A stretch of 64,000 bases of DNA, taken from Psychrobacillus sp044762745 (GTDB lineage Bacteria; Bacillota; Bacilli; Bacillales_A; Planococcaceae). Positions within the stretch are counted from its first letter, which is position 1; each line of letters starts with the position of its first letter. The notes beneath the pieces are model-generated. The model saw nothing but the letters and a program-made list of their open reading frames with translations, was not told where the DNA came from and searched no databases. The DNA lies in assembly GCF_044762745.1 (NCBI RefSeq), contig NZ_JBIWEX010000003.1, positions 62,001 through 126,000 of the forward strand, given 5' to 3'. This document shows positions 1 to 9,320 of the stretch, one piece after another. The position numbers were made by a program, and so were the translations under genes.

Positions 1-1434
1 CATATCTTTATAAGGTTGCTTGTCAAAACCATCATAATAAGCATTCGACATTCTCACGGGATCCCCAAAGAAATAGTATTCGTAAAGTGCTTGGCGATTA
101 CCGAAAGCACTAATAGATATATCCCACGCTAAGCGGAATAGCTGTACTTTTTCCTCACCGTTTATATTTGCACCTTGTGTGTAACGATGGACTAACGGAC
201 CAACATCGGTGTTGCTGAAGTCGGCCTCTGTTGGCAGTGCCATTAATCCGGAAGCCCCTAGAATTTTAATGATTTCATTCATACGCTGATACATTTTTGG
301 GAACCAGTTACGCGCTGCATTTAAAGGTTCAAAGTCAGGCGTCATATTGCCGTACTGATCGATTTTGGCATTATGTTCTGCTCTGTATAAATGCGAGCGC
401 ATCACCTCTAAAATAACCATGATTTCACTTGCTTTTTCTTTCACATGCATGAATTGATCAATACCAATTGCTTCCATCATACTTATAACGACACCTAGTA
501 TGAACTCTGTTTTTACGACGTTTTTCGAAATAACCTGATGCGTCATATGTATTACCGCATTTGTCTCGGCATACGTACGATTGCATATATTGGTACTTTC
601 ACATACAAAAACTCTTTCCCATGGAACTAATACATCTTCAAACGAAATAATGGCATCACTCTCATCAAACCTAGCGCCTAGTGGGTGATCCCATTTGCTT
701 TTTCCATAGTCAAATGATTCACGAGATAGGAATTTCAAACCCGAAGTATTATTTGGAATTGCAAACGCAAATGCGAATGGATCATCCGTAGTTCCCGGTG
801 TTTTATTTATAGTAGAAGGAAATACGACGAGTTCATCTGTAATACCTCCTAATGTAGCCAGGAGACGACAACCATTTACAATAATTCCATCTGGCGTCTT
901 TTTTGTAATACGCGCGGATAGAAATGGATCTTTTTGTTCTGCTTGCGTTAACATGGATCGATTTACCTGAGGATGAATTAATGTATGAGTTAGACTAATG
1001 TCGTTTTCCCGTGCATATTCATAGTAATTTGCTGCATTTTTAGCAAACTGTTCACTTCCACCGCCCTCTTGCGCAAAAAACTGGCTAGCGGTTCCGAAAG
1101 CCATAATACTGGTATTCAAGTAGTCTGGTGAACGTCCCATCATGCCACCTGAAAAAGCCGCCCATTCGGTATGCATCTCCCGTCTTTTAAACAGATCTTC
1201 TTTCGTTTTAGGTGCAATAAAGGAAAGCCCAATTTTATTTCCAGTTGTAGGGGAAGTATAGAGCATTTTATCTGGCTTCTCATGTTGTAAATCGTATAGG
1301 CCTGCAATGCTTTCTACTACATTTTTAAATGCTGGATGTGTAGTTACGTCTTCCACTTTTCCCCCATGAATCCATACTTCCGTATTCTTCTTTTTAATGC
1401 CTTCGATATATTCTTTCCCCGTTCGAGCGCCCAT
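1..1434 (-). CDS. hpaB: 4-hydroxyphenylacetate 3-monooxygenase, oxygenase component (partial, runs off left edge)
   Basis: The gene leaves the window at base 1 with 478 codons visible, so only a few C-terminal residues should be missing (family about 480-520 aa). It matches the HpaB/PvcC family of FADH2-using hydroxylases, which convert 4-hydroxyphenylacetate to homoprotocatechuate at the head of the meta-cleavage route. Family blocks seen: SFIAPKT (71-77), HPQVNRS (154-160) and a C-terminal YEYYFFGDP. ATG at 1434 follows a strong GGAGGG Shine-Dalgarno (SD). It trails hpaF by 122 bp in the same direction. The flavin reductase HpaC and ring-cleavage HpaD are not in the window and could lie just to the left. 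The function call is firm; the exact phenol substrate is inferred from neighbours. Confidence 0.93.
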   Translation of the reverse strand, partial: MGARTGKEYIEGIKKKNTEVWIHGGKVEDVTTHPAFKNVVESIAGLYDLQHEKPDKMLYTSPTTGNKIGLSFIAPKTKEDLFKRREMHTEWAAFSGGMMGRSPDYLNTSIMAFGTASQFFAQEGGGSEQFAKNAANYYEYARENDISLTHTLIHPQVNRSMLTQAEQKDPFLSARITKKTPDGIIVNGCRLLATLGGITDELVVFPSTINKTPGTTDDPFAFAFAIPNNTSGLKFLSRESFDYGKSKWDHPLGARFDESDAIISFEDVLVPWERVFVCESTNICNRTYAETNAVIHMTHQVISKNVVKTEFILGVVISMMEAIGIDQFMHVKEKASEIMVILEVMRSHLYRAEHNAKIDQYGNMTPDFEPLNAARNWFPKMYQRMNEIIKILGASGLMALPTEADFSNTDVGPLVHRYTQGANINGEEKVQLFRLAWDISISAFGNRQALYEYYFFGDPVRMSNAYYDGFDKQPYKDM

Positions 1435-1556
1435 TCTATTCCCTCCTCTAATTTTTATTTGTTAGGCTAAAATAGTTATTTTCGTAATTTTCAGAATAAT
1501 AAATGTATAAAGATATATGAAATAATATATGATTATAGCTATAATTTCACATTTTA

Positions 1557-1940
1557 CTATTCAAATCTGGTATGAATATTATTTTGTTTATACGTACCAA
1601 CTTCACTAAATTCAATAAGCTCCATGGACAAAGCTAAGTACCTTTTGGACATTAATATGGAGAAATGCTCTTTCATTACTTTAAATAGTGTATGACAAAC
1701 TTCTTGCTTCATTTCCTCAGAACGTCCTGCGCCAATTTTTAGCACTGCATGGACGAATGCGTCATCCTCTGCTCCATCCGCCACTCGATAGTCTTTTAAC
1801 TCAATCGCTCTTGAGCGAATACCTCCTATTGGAAAAACAGGGGCTCGTGCAATCAACACTCGATGGATTTCCTCCAACAACTTGGCGAGATTCGCTTCCT
1901 CTTTAATGTTATCCGTGTATTCCACAATAAAATGCGGCAA
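1557..1940 (-). CDS. hpaF: 5-carboxymethyl-2-hydroxymuconate delta-isomerase
   Basis: This 127-residue protein has the length and opening (MPHFIVEYTDN) of the HpaF/HpcD (CHMI) family. These isomerise 5-carboxymethyl-2-hydroxymuconate after homoprotocatechuate ring cleavage. They belong to the tautomerase superfamily, and Pro2, exposed after Met removal, is the expected catalytic base. The start codon is TTG at 1940, preceded by GGGGAG. The gene lies 20 bp downstream of hpaG2 and upstream of hpaB, in a compact hpa block. No alternative assignment fits as well. Confidence 0.9.
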   Translation of the reverse strand: MPHFIVEYTDNIKEEANLAKLLEEIHRVLIARAPVFPIGGIRSRAIELKDYRVADGAEDDAFVHAVLKIGAGRSEEMKQEVCHTLFKVMKEHFSILMSKRYLALSMELIEFSEVGTYKQNNIHTRFE

Positions 1941-1960
1941 ATAAATTCTCCCCTTTTGTA

Positions 1961-2719
1961 TTATCGATTTGTAAAGGATTCATCTCCGATTATAGTATTT
2001 ACTAAGCGACCAATTCCCTCGACTTCCGTGACAACTACATCTCCAACAGTAGTATTTACTGATCCTTTAGGAGTGCCTGTAAGAATGACATCATTTTCAC
2101 TTAATGTCATAAAGCTACTTAAATAAACAATAAGCGAAGGAATATCAAAGATCATATCAGCTGTTGTTCCTTCTTGAACCAGTTTATTATTGACATGTGT
2201 AGTTATCTTTAGATTCATGGGGTCCGCGATATCTGTTCCATCCACTATCCATGGCCCGAATGGTGTACAAGTATCACGATTTTTCACTCGAAGATTAGGA
2301 CGGTAATAATTTTCTAAATAATCTCTGATGGCATAATCATTTGCAACACTGTACCCCTTAATATATTTGTATGCTTCATCTTTTTTCACATGTCTAGCTG
2401 TTTCACCGATAATTACAGCGAGTTCACATTCATAGTGCATATAAGTGGCATCTGCTGGACGTCGCGTATATGCTTGGTGCCCAATAAACGTATTCGGTCC
2501 TTTTAAAAAGACAAGTGGTTCTGACGGGGCATCAAATGAAAGTTCTGCTGCATGATCCGCATAGTTCAGCCCTAATGCAAACACCGTGCGCGGCACAATC
2601 GGTGTAAGCCAAGTGACTTCATTTCCGTCTACTATTCGGCCATCATCTAACTTTAGTCTCCCTTCCCATTCAATCGCTTCATGAATGGCACCCCCATATG
2701 CTATTCGCGCTTTTCTCAT
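1961..2719 (-). CDS. hpaG2: HpaG2-type fumarylacetoacetate-hydrolase-fold decarboxylase/isomerase subunit
   Basis: A 252-aa protein of the fumarylacetoacetate hydrolase (FAH) family, matching the C-terminal half of HpaG/HpcE. That enzyme decarboxylates 5-oxopent-3-ene-1,2,5-tricarboxylate to 2-hydroxyhepta-2,4-diene-1,7-dioate. The FAH substrate signature is present as VFALGLNYADHAAE (about 46-59). The metal-binding E-x-E is intact in HYECELAVIIG (about 95-105) and is followed by VANDYAIRDY. Its start overlaps the end of hpaG1 by 4 bp (ATGA), so the two are translationally coupled and probably form one enzyme. E. coli carries both halves on one polypeptide; here they are separate genes, as is common in Gram-positives. 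Confidence 0.87.
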   Translation of the reverse strand: MRKARIAYGGAIHEAIEWEGRLKLDDGRIVDGNEVTWLTPIVPRTVFALGLNYADHAAELSFDAPSEPLVFLKGPNTFIGHQAYTRRPADATYMHYECELAVIIGETARHVKKDEAYKYIKGYSVANDYAIRDYLENYYRPNLRVKNRDTCTPFGPWIVDGTDIADPMNLKITTHVNNKLVQEGTTADMIFDIPSLIVYLSSFMTLSENDVILTGTPKGSVNTTVGDVVVTEVEGIGRLVNTIIGDESFTNR

Positions 2720-3507
2720 CTCTTCCCTCTCCCATTTATTTCACTTTCATCCACAATCATATTTTCTAAGCACCCAATCCCAGCAATTTCGATTCGTACT
2801 TTATCTCCTACCTTGGCTTGTGGAGCGTCTTCAGGTACTCCTACGAGTAATACATCTCCAGGACTTAATGTCATGAACTCCGTGACATCTGCAAGTAGGC
2901 GAGAGACCGAACGGATCAAATTGGAAGTCGAATTTTCTTGCTGGAGAATATCATTAATAAATACGCTTATGGTCAAATCATCTGGGTTCTTCACTTCATG
3001 ACAATCTATAATCCATGGTCCCATCGGACAAAATCCATCACGTGCTCTATATTGAATTCCTGGTCGGTAAACGCTTTCATTCGGCACACTGACATCGTTC
3101 ACGATTGTATAGCCAGCTACGTAAGTTAATGCATTCTTTTCATCAACTGCAACCGCTAACCTCCCTATTACTATTCCGAGTGCTGCGCCCATCTCCAATT
3201 TCTCTATTCCTGGGGGCATGGGGATTGCTGCTCCATAATGATTGAATGTATTTGCTGGTTTAATATAAAGAATAGGAGCGATAGGCGGCGAACTATATGG
3301 TTTGTTATTAACAGCATCTCCCAATTTTTCAAGTGCCCCTTTATAGTTCAGTAGCGTACCATAAACTGTACCGATAATCGGGTTGTCGAACTGTACTTCA
3401 TTACTACTTAACACACTGTTCCCTAAAACAACTGTATTCGTACTTGTTTGCACGTCCACTAATGCTAAATTACGGTCCCCTAATACTTTGATCCTTGCCC
3501 TGCTCAT
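2716..3507 (-). CDS. hpaG1: HpaG1-type FAH-fold subunit (N-terminal half of HpcE)
   Basis: The ATG at 3507 (263 aa, MSRARIKVLG) is chosen because AAAGGAGTG sits just upstream; a longer reading from 3588 has no such support. The protein is a FAH-family paralogue corresponding to the N-terminal half of HpcE/HpaG. Aligned on the conserved VIG strand, the metal-binding E-x-E of its partner is replaced here by G-x-A (in EMGAALGIVIG). The metal site therefore seems lost, and catalysis should rest mainly with hpaG2. The two genes overlap by 4 bp. A 162-bp gap separates it from the transporter ATPase gene upstream. Confidence 0.8.
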   Translation of the reverse strand: MSRARIKVLGDRNLALVDVQTSTNTVVLGNSVLSSNEVQFDNPIIGTVYGTLLNYKGALEKLGDAVNNKPYSSPPIAPILYIKPANTFNHYGAAIPMPPGIEKLEMGAALGIVIGRLAVAVDEKNALTYVAGYTIVNDVSVPNESVYRPGIQYRARDGFCPMGPWIIDCHEVKNPDDLTISVFINDILQQENSTSNLIRSVSRLLADVTEFMTLSPGDVLLVGVPEDAPQAKVGDKVRIEIAGIGCLENMIVDESEINGRGKR

Positions 3508-3669
3508 ACGTTTCACTCCTTTAACTGCCAGGCTATTTTTCAATAGCAACACAACTATATTTCCTAAGAAATACAAACTACGATGCACAAAAAGGGCACC
3601 TTTCTTCTAGGATGAAGTTTTCAAACCACAAACTATAAAAATAGGTGTCCCTACAATTCAGAAGGTATA

Positions 3670-4467
3670 TTATACTGATAACAATGCTTTATCACTAGTT
3701 AATTTCTCGCCACGAATCCGTTGGAATTCATCCATCAGCTTCGAAATGGTTAATTTTTTCTTTTCTTCTGCTTCTATTTCTAAAATGATTTGGCCTTTAT
3801 CCATCATAATAAGCCTGTTCCCTAAATCTAGGGCCTGTTGCATATTATGAGTAATCATTAGTGTAGTGAGCTGATCCTTTTCCACTAGCTGCTTTGTTAA
3901 ATTAGTAATTAGTTCTGCACGCGATGGGTCTAGTGCGGCAGTATGTTCATCCAGAAGTAAAATAGACGGTTGTGTAAAGGTAGCCATTAATAGAGAAAGG
4001 GCTTGCCTCTCTCCACCAGAAAGCATACCTACTTTTGCATTCAATCGATTTTCCAGGTTTAAATGAAGCGTTTCAAGTGATGTACGGAAAAATTCACGAC
4101 GTTTCTTATCTACACCCTTTTTTAATGAGCGTTTTTTGTTTCTTGAATAAGCCATTGCCAAGTTTTCCTCAATCGTCATCGTAGGAGCGGTCCCTGCCAT
4201 TGGATCTTGGAATACTCTACCAATCATTTGAGAACGCTTATATTCCGGCATTTTTGTAACGTCTTCATTAGCAATTTCGATTACACCAAAATCAGGAGAA
4301 AGAGCGCCGGAAATCATATTCAACATAGTCGATTTCCCAGCTCCATTGCTTCCAATCACAGTCATAAAATCACCAGGATTTAACTGAAGATTGATTTGAT
4401 CTAATGCAATTTTTTCATCAGGTGTTGATTCATTAAACAATTTATTAATCTGACTGAGCTTTAACAA
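3670..4467 (-). CDS. ABC transporter ATP-binding protein (TrpZ/COG1101-like importer)
   Basis: A 265-aa importer ATPase. Walker A is GSNGAGKST (39-47), the signature is MLSGGERQAL, Walker B is SILLLDEHTAALDP, and the switch His lies in MITHNM. It overlaps the permease gene by 23 bp and begins at TTG 4467 behind GGAGGGG. With the permease and lipoprotein next to it, it forms the TrpXYZ-like (COG2984/COG4120/COG1101) class, some members of which import tryptophan in streptococci. Its place between phenylalanine/2-oxoacid dehydrogenase genes and hpa genes suggests an aromatic amino acid or aryl acid as cargo. The cargo is inferred, not shown. Confidence 0.87.
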   Translation of the reverse strand: MLKLSQINKLFNESTPDEKIALDQINLQLNPGDFMTVIGSNGAGKSTMLNMISGALSPDFGVIEIANEDVTKMPEYKRSQMIGRVFQDPMAGTAPTMTIEENLAMAYSRNKKRSLKKGVDKKRREFFRTSLETLHLNLENRLNAKVGMLSGGERQALSLLMATFTQPSILLLDEHTAALDPSRAELITNLTKQLVEKDQLTTLMITHNMQQALDLGNRLIMMDKGQIILEIEAEEKKKLTISKLMDEFQRIRGEKLTSDKALLSV

Positions 4468-5494
4468 CGACGTTCCCCTCCTTCATTAGCAATCGTTTTT
4501 GCTCTGCTAATCGTTCCGCATGGCGTTTTGCTTTCCTATTTTTTTCCCGCTGCTTTTCAAAAAATTGGGGCAAGATTAGCGCGCAAATGACAATAACTGC
4601 GGTAATTAGTTTCATATCTCCCGTATCAAGAAAGTCCACTCTAAGTGCTATGCCAAGTACAATTCTATAAATGATGGCACCAGCAATTACTGCAAATGTT
4701 GTTCGTACAATCGTTTTCGTACCAAATATTGCCTCACCAATAATAACGGAAGCGAGTCCAATAATAATCATTCCAATACCCATTCCGATGTCAGCAAATT
4801 TTGCATACTGAGCGATCAATGCTCCGGAGAAGGCTACAAGTGCATTGGAAAACCCTAGGCCAACAATAATGAGCGTATCTGTATTAGCAGATAAACTACG
4901 AATCATTTTCTTATTATCGCCAGTAGCTCTTATCGCAAGACCTACTTCGGTTTTCAAAAACCAATCAACGATAAATTTTATGATTAAAACAATAATAATC
5001 ATGATAAACACTGTCCCCCAGGTGGAAGGCAAGTACTGAAACCCTTGATTACTAAAGAAATTGTTAATGGCTGTATCGATGCCTAAGGAACCCCAAAATG
5101 TTTGGAACTTACTAAACATTGTTTCAGCATTTAATAAAGGTATATTCGGACGGCCAATGGAATTTGGAGACGTCAGCCCCATTATGCGTAAATTAATGGA
5201 ATACAAGGCAATCATCATTAATATTCCAGAAAGCAGTGCATTAATTTTTCCTTTTGTATGTAGGAGACCGGTTACACATCCAGCAAGAAAACCGATAACT
5301 ATAGCTACTGTCGTAGCTACTACCGGATGATATCCAGAGATAATCATTGTGGCAGCAACCCCAGCTCCTGTTACAAAACTACCGTCCACAGTTAAATCCG
5401 GAAAATCTAGCACTCGGAATGAAATATACACTCCAAGTGCCATAATTGCATAGATGATTCCTTGCTCCACAGAGCCAAATACAGCTGTAAACAT
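4445..5494 (-). CDS. ABC transporter permease (TrpY/COG4120-like)
   Basis: A 349-aa polytopic membrane protein with about eight hydrophobic segments and a basic C-terminal tail (KQREKNRKAKRHAERL). It opens MFTAVFGSVEQGIIYAIMALG, related to branched-chain amino-acid permeases but of the uncharacterised COG4120 class that pairs with COG2984 lipoproteins. The start at 5494 follows GGAGGTGAT. It lies 13 bp after the lipoprotein gene and overlaps the ATPase gene, so one transcript should carry all three parts of the importer. Confidence 0.85.
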   Translation of the reverse strand: MFTAVFGSVEQGIIYAIMALGVYISFRVLDFPDLTVDGSFVTGAGVAATMIISGYHPVVATTVAIVIGFLAGCVTGLLHTKGKINALLSGILMMIALYSINLRIMGLTSPNSIGRPNIPLLNAETMFSKFQTFWGSLGIDTAINNFFSNQGFQYLPSTWGTVFIMIIIVLIIKFIVDWFLKTEVGLAIRATGDNKKMIRSLSANTDTLIIVGLGFSNALVAFSGALIAQYAKFADIGMGIGMIIIGLASVIIGEAIFGTKTIVRTTFAVIAGAIIYRIVLGIALRVDFLDTGDMKLITAVIVICALILPQFFEKQREKNRKAKRHAERLAEQKRLLMKEGNVVVKAQSD

Positions 5495-5507
5495 ATAGAA
5501 TCACCTC

Positions 5508-6482
5508 CTATTCAACAAGCTCAGCTTTCCATTCATCTTTGATATCGAGTCCTAAAATAGAAGCCGTTTTTTTATTCATAACTAGTTTTAAATTTTGTGG
5601 GATCTGAACTGGTAATTCAGCTGGCTTACTTTCGCCTTTTAAGATTTTGACTGCCATTTGTCCAGCTTCGTAGCCAATATCATAATACTCAAAGCCGTAA
5701 GCTGCTAACCCGCCTCGTTTAACAGAGTCAAATTCGCCTACCATCACCGGGATTTTATTGTCGTTTGCGACTGAAATGACAGATTCAAGCGCGGAAACAA
5801 CCGTATTATCTGTAATGATATACATAGAGTCTACTTTACCAATTAATGATTCAGCTGCTTGCTTTACATCTGCTGAAGTAGCAACAGACGCTTCCACAAC
5901 AGTCATATCCATACCTTTTAACATTTCTTTTACTGCATCTACTTGAGCACGTGAGTTTTGCTCTCCAGAGTTAAACACCATTCCAACCTTTTTCGCACCT
6001 AATTGTTCTTTTAGGAACTTCATTGTATCGGAAATTGCATCAGGATGAGCATCAATGGTACCTGTTACATTACCTCCTGGACTTTCCATAGATTTAACGA
6101 GTTCTGCTCCAACTGCATCTGTTACAGAAGTAAAAACGATTGGAATATCCGATGTAGCACTGGCAGCCGCTTGAGCACTAGGAGTAGAGTTTGCAAATAT
6201 TAGATCCACCTTTGCACTGACAAGATTCGTCGCTATTGTTGTGTTAGCACTATTATCCCCTTGAGCGATTTGTGTATCATATTCTGCATCAATTCCAGCA
6301 TCTTCTAAAGCCTTTTTAAAACCATCGTAAGCTGCATTAAGTGATGGGTGTTCTACAATTTGAGTGACACCAATTTTATATTTCTTCGAGGATGCCGTTT
6401 TTTCCCCGCCACCACCACATGCTGCCAGTATTAATGTTGTACTGAAAATAACAGCCATCATTATTTTCCATCTGTTCTTCAT
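5508..6482 (-). CDS. ABC transporter substrate-binding lipoprotein (TrpX/COG2984-like)
   Basis: A 324-aa precursor with a lipoprotein signal: basic MKNRWK, a hydrophobic core, then the lipobox LAAC with Cys at about residue 22. The mature part has the two-lobe periplasmic-binding fold of the COG2984 (ABC_sub_bind) family, with typical stretches such as IGVTQIVEHPSLNAA and IVFTSVTDAVGA. It is the first gene of a three-gene importer and is separated from the upstream dehydrogenase operon by a terminator-like hairpin. It therefore probably has its own promoter in the 165-bp gap. Ligand unknown; an aromatic amino or keto acid is the contextual guess. Confidence 0.87.
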   Translation of the reverse strand: MKNRWKIMMAVIFSTTLILAACGGGGEKTASSKKYKIGVTQIVEHPSLNAAYDGFKKALEDAGIDAEYDTQIAQGDNSANTTIATNLVSAKVDLIFANSTPSAQAAASATSDIPIVFTSVTDAVGAELVKSMESPGGNVTGTIDAHPDAISDTMKFLKEQLGAKKVGMVFNSGEQNSRAQVDAVKEMLKGMDMTVVEASVATSADVKQAAESLIGKVDSMYIITDNTVVSALESVISVANDNKIPVMVGEFDSVKRGGLAAYGFEYYDIGYEAGQMAVKILKGESKPAELPVQIPQNLKLVMNKKTASILGLDIKDEWKAELVE

Positions 6483-6561
6483 TTCATTTCCCCCTCATCA
6501 AGCTGTTTTATTTAGTAGTTATTTGAACCCAACGCACGACACTTTACTACTAACTCAATAA

Positions 6562-6595
6562 AAATCAGTTCAGATGTTTTTGAATGTTCTGATTT
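6562..6595 (-). terminator. Probable terminator of the 2-oxoacid dehydrogenase operon
   Basis: Reading leftwards, AATCAG and CTGATT arms (6563-6568, 6589-6594) enclose a 20-nt loop region with a weaker inner pairing, followed by a T run (GATTTTTATT). It lies about 50 bp past the E3 stop and ahead of the lipoprotein gene. Confidence 0.5.
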
Positions 6596-6646
6596 ATTAA
6601 TTGTTTATTATACATTTTCTTTCACTACTTTGATAGAGTTTTTTTA

Positions 6647-8086
6647 TTAGATTTTAATATAGTCAGCCTTATTAACAGTGGTAGAGTGAATGGATTGACC
6701 GATTAACCCCTCCACCGCTTCAAGTAGTGCTTCATTGAATGCTGGATGTGCATAGTGGGGGAATTTAATGTCTTCTTCTTTTGCGGCCATTTCAAGCAAC
6801 TGTATAAAGGACCCAGACATTTCAATAGCCCCTTCACCAATCATATGAATCCCATGAATAATTTCTGTAGTTGAATCAGAAATAACTTTAATCAACCCAT
6901 CCTTTTTACCAGTGATGGTTGCATAACCGTTAGCACCAAGAGCAAATTGACTGACACGAATAGCCAATCCGTAATTCCGTGCACTTTGTTCCGTAAGGCC
7001 CACAGAAACGGCAGGCGGAATAGTATGTGCAACAACTGGCATAAATGTAAGGTCAACTTCCGATTGTTCACCTGCAATGGATGCCGCAGCAGCTTTTCCT
7101 TGTTTGATTGCTTTAACTGCGAGCATTGGACCTTCCGTTACATCACCAATTGCATAGATGGAAGGTATCGATGATTGCATATTTCCGTCTATCTTTATAA
7201 AGCCCTCATCTGTTTGCGCAATTCCAAAACGTTTTATTCCTAGAGAATCCAAGTTAGGTTTCCTTGTTCCGGAAACGAATAGATGAGATCCACTAATTGT
7301 TTCTTCTACATTTTTATCTGTTAGAAAAGATATCGTAATACCATCTTTTGTTTCATTAACAGAAATTAATTCCATTTCTTTATACACTTTAATTTTGCGT
7401 TTTTTAAATAAACGACTTAACTCTTTATTAATAGTTTCATCGAAAGGAAAGCCTGCTTCGTAATCTACCACCATACTGACTTGTGTACCTAATGCCGCAA
7501 AACTGGAAGCCACTTCAAGGTCAATGTAATCTTGGCCTCTTATAATAATGTGGTCTGGTAACTGATCCAATTTATATAGTTCATGAGGAAATAATATCCT
7601 TTCCCCCTTTTCTTTAATAGTAGGCGGCAAAATTGTGGAACTACCTGTTGCAATAATAACTTGCTCAAATTCAAAAATATCGAATTGATGGCCATTTTCT
7701 ACACCAATTTTGTCTATTGCGAGAAAAGTAGCTTTCCCATTTATTATTTCAATCTTGTTTGATTTACATAGACTTTCTACGCCAGTCCTAAGCTGATGGA
7801 TGACTTTAGACATATAATTACTCAGCTTTTTTATATCGAAAAGGTTATCTGCATTTCCAATTCCAAGATCTTGTAAATGAGCGTTTTCTGAGCGTTTAGT
7901 TGCTGCATGTGTAAAAATTTTAGAAGGAATACATCCTTCATTCAAACAAACGCCACCCATTTGAGCCTGTTCAATGATTGTGACCGAGAGACCAAGCTGT
8001 GCAGCCCTTATCGCAGCACTGTAACCGCCTGGTCCTCCACCAATAATAATGAGATTTCGTTCCTGGCTGATTTCCCCAACAACCAT
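6647..8086 (-). CDS. Dihydrolipoamide dehydrogenase-like E3 with an altered NAD-binding loop
   Basis: A 479-aa flavoprotein disulfide reductase, last gene of a four-gene 2-oxoacid dehydrogenase set. The FAD motif GGGPGG (about 16-21), redox disulfide CLNEGC (about 47-52), second FAD motif AIGDV and C-terminal catalytic His-Glu pair (HPAFNE) are all present. Unusually, the NAD-binding loop that normally reads IIIVGGGVIGIE is here IIIRGQDYIDLE: the second and third glycines of GxGxxG have become aspartate. This should weaken NAD binding. Either a different acceptor is used or E3 is partly redundant with another copy. It follows E2 after one base, so it is clearly co-transcribed. Confidence 0.88.
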   Translation of the reverse strand: MVVGEISQERNLIIIGGGPGGYSAAIRAAQLGLSVTIIEQAQMGGVCLNEGCIPSKIFTHAATKRSENAHLQDLGIGNADNLFDIKKLSNYMSKVIHQLRTGVESLCKSNKIEIINGKATFLAIDKIGVENGHQFDIFEFEQVIIATGSSTILPPTIKEKGERILFPHELYKLDQLPDHIIIRGQDYIDLEVASSFAALGTQVSMVVDYEAGFPFDETINKELSRLFKKRKIKVYKEMELISVNETKDGITISFLTDKNVEETISGSHLFVSGTRKPNLDSLGIKRFGIAQTDEGFIKIDGNMQSSIPSIYAIGDVTEGPMLAVKAIKQGKAAAASIAGEQSEVDLTFMPVVAHTIPPAVSVGLTEQSARNYGLAIRVSQFALGANGYATITGKKDGLIKVISDSTTEIIHGIHMIGEGAIEMSGSFIQLLEMAAKEEDIKFPHYAHPAFNEALLEAVEGLIGQSIHSTTVNKADYIKI

Positions 8087-8087
8087 T

Positions 8088-9308
8088 TTATATCATCTCC
8101 ATCATCAATTTGTGAGGCTGTTCAATCAGGCTCGCAAAGCGGTTCGTAAATTTAACAGCTGTCGCGCCATCAGCAACACGGTGGTCAAAGACAAATGAAA
8201 GTGTCATGATATGACCGATTACGATTTCATCATAATTATTAACGATTGGTTGTTTTTTCGTTTTGTGAAAAGCAATTAGGGCAGTTTCTGGATAGTTGAT
8301 AATTGGCGTTGCACCTGTACTACCTAATGGCCCAACATTACTCACCGTAAATGTACTATTTCGCAATTCATACGGTTGTAAACTACCAGCGATTGCTCTT
8401 TCTGTTAATCCTTTGACTTCTTGGTTAATCTGTTTAATTGATTTCTTATCGACATCATGGAGTACAGGGACAATAAGTCCATTTTCTGTGTTTGTGGCAA
8501 TGCCAATATGATAATTCTTCTTGAGGAGTATTCGACTATTTTCTTCATCCAGCTCAGCATTAAAAATCGGAAAATCCTTCAATGAAATAACAAGTGCTTT
8601 TATAAGAAATGCTGGAATACTCACTGATTCATCAGCTATTTTCATTTGCTCCTTCATTTCAAATAGGTTTGTCATATTAACTTCATCGAAATGAGTGACA
8701 TGAGGAATAGTATAGAGTGACTTCGTCATCTTTTCTGCAATCTTTTTACGTATCCCTCTAAATGGGATTTCATCTGGGATTTCTTGAAGTACAACTTCTT
8801 GCTTCACACTCTTCACATCAGCATCATTCGTTTGCAATCCATTCAGAAATCGGTAAACATCTTCTTCTGTTATTCTCCCTGAAGGGTCAATCGGCTTTAC
8901 ATCCTCCAGATTTACATTGTTGTCGCGCGCAATTTTCCGTGTATATGGTGCAGCGAGTACTCGATTATAAGAAATGGGCAGAGCTTTTAAGCCTTTGTTC
9001 ATCTCAACAATTGCTTTCTTCTCCATATTTTGTTTTGAATTTACTTGGTTTTTTTGTTCAGTTTGAGCAACTTCATCTGCTTCAATGTATAGTAGACATG
9101 TTCCGACCTTGACGGTTTCACCTACATCAATTCGAATTTCTTTCACAATACCTGTACAGGGCGAAGTAAGTTCAGCGACCATTTTGTCCGTTTGCACTTC
9201 GACAAGCGGCTGATCCGTCCTAACCGAATCTCCAACTTGAACTAAGTAATGGATCACTTCACCTTCCATCATTCCTTCCCCGATATCATGTAACTTTACT
9301 TCGAACAT
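8088..9308 (-). CDS. 2-oxoacid dehydrogenase E2, dihydrolipoyl acyltransferase
   Basis: A 406-aa E2 with the usual order of domains: one lipoyl domain (lipoyl Lys in EVQTDKMVAELTSP, about 38-51), a linker, a peripheral-subunit-binding domain (from YTRKIARDNNV, about 122-175), then the catalytic acyltransferase domain. The active-site motif DHRVADG near the C terminus keeps the catalytic His and Asp. E2 carries the acyl group on lipoate and transfers it to CoA. It sits between E1 beta and E3. The acyl group is not set by these motifs; context argues for branched-chain or aryl-acetyl groups. Confidence 0.93.
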   Translation of the reverse strand: MFEVKLHDIGEGMMEGEVIHYLVQVGDSVRTDQPLVEVQTDKMVAELTSPCTGIVKEIRIDVGETVKVGTCLLYIEADEVAQTEQKNQVNSKQNMEKKAIVEMNKGLKALPISYNRVLAAPYTRKIARDNNVNLEDVKPIDPSGRITEEDVYRFLNGLQTNDADVKSVKQEVVLQEIPDEIPFRGIRKKIAEKMTKSLYTIPHVTHFDEVNMTNLFEMKEQMKIADESVSIPAFLIKALVISLKDFPIFNAELDEENSRILLKKNYHIGIATNTENGLIVPVLHDVDKKSIKQINQEVKGLTERAIAGSLQPYELRNSTFTVSNVGPLGSTGATPIINYPETALIAFHKTKKQPIVNNYDEIVIGHIMTLSFVFDHRVADGATAVKFTNRFASLIEQPHKLMMEMI

Positions 9309-9320
9309 TCCATTTCCTCC

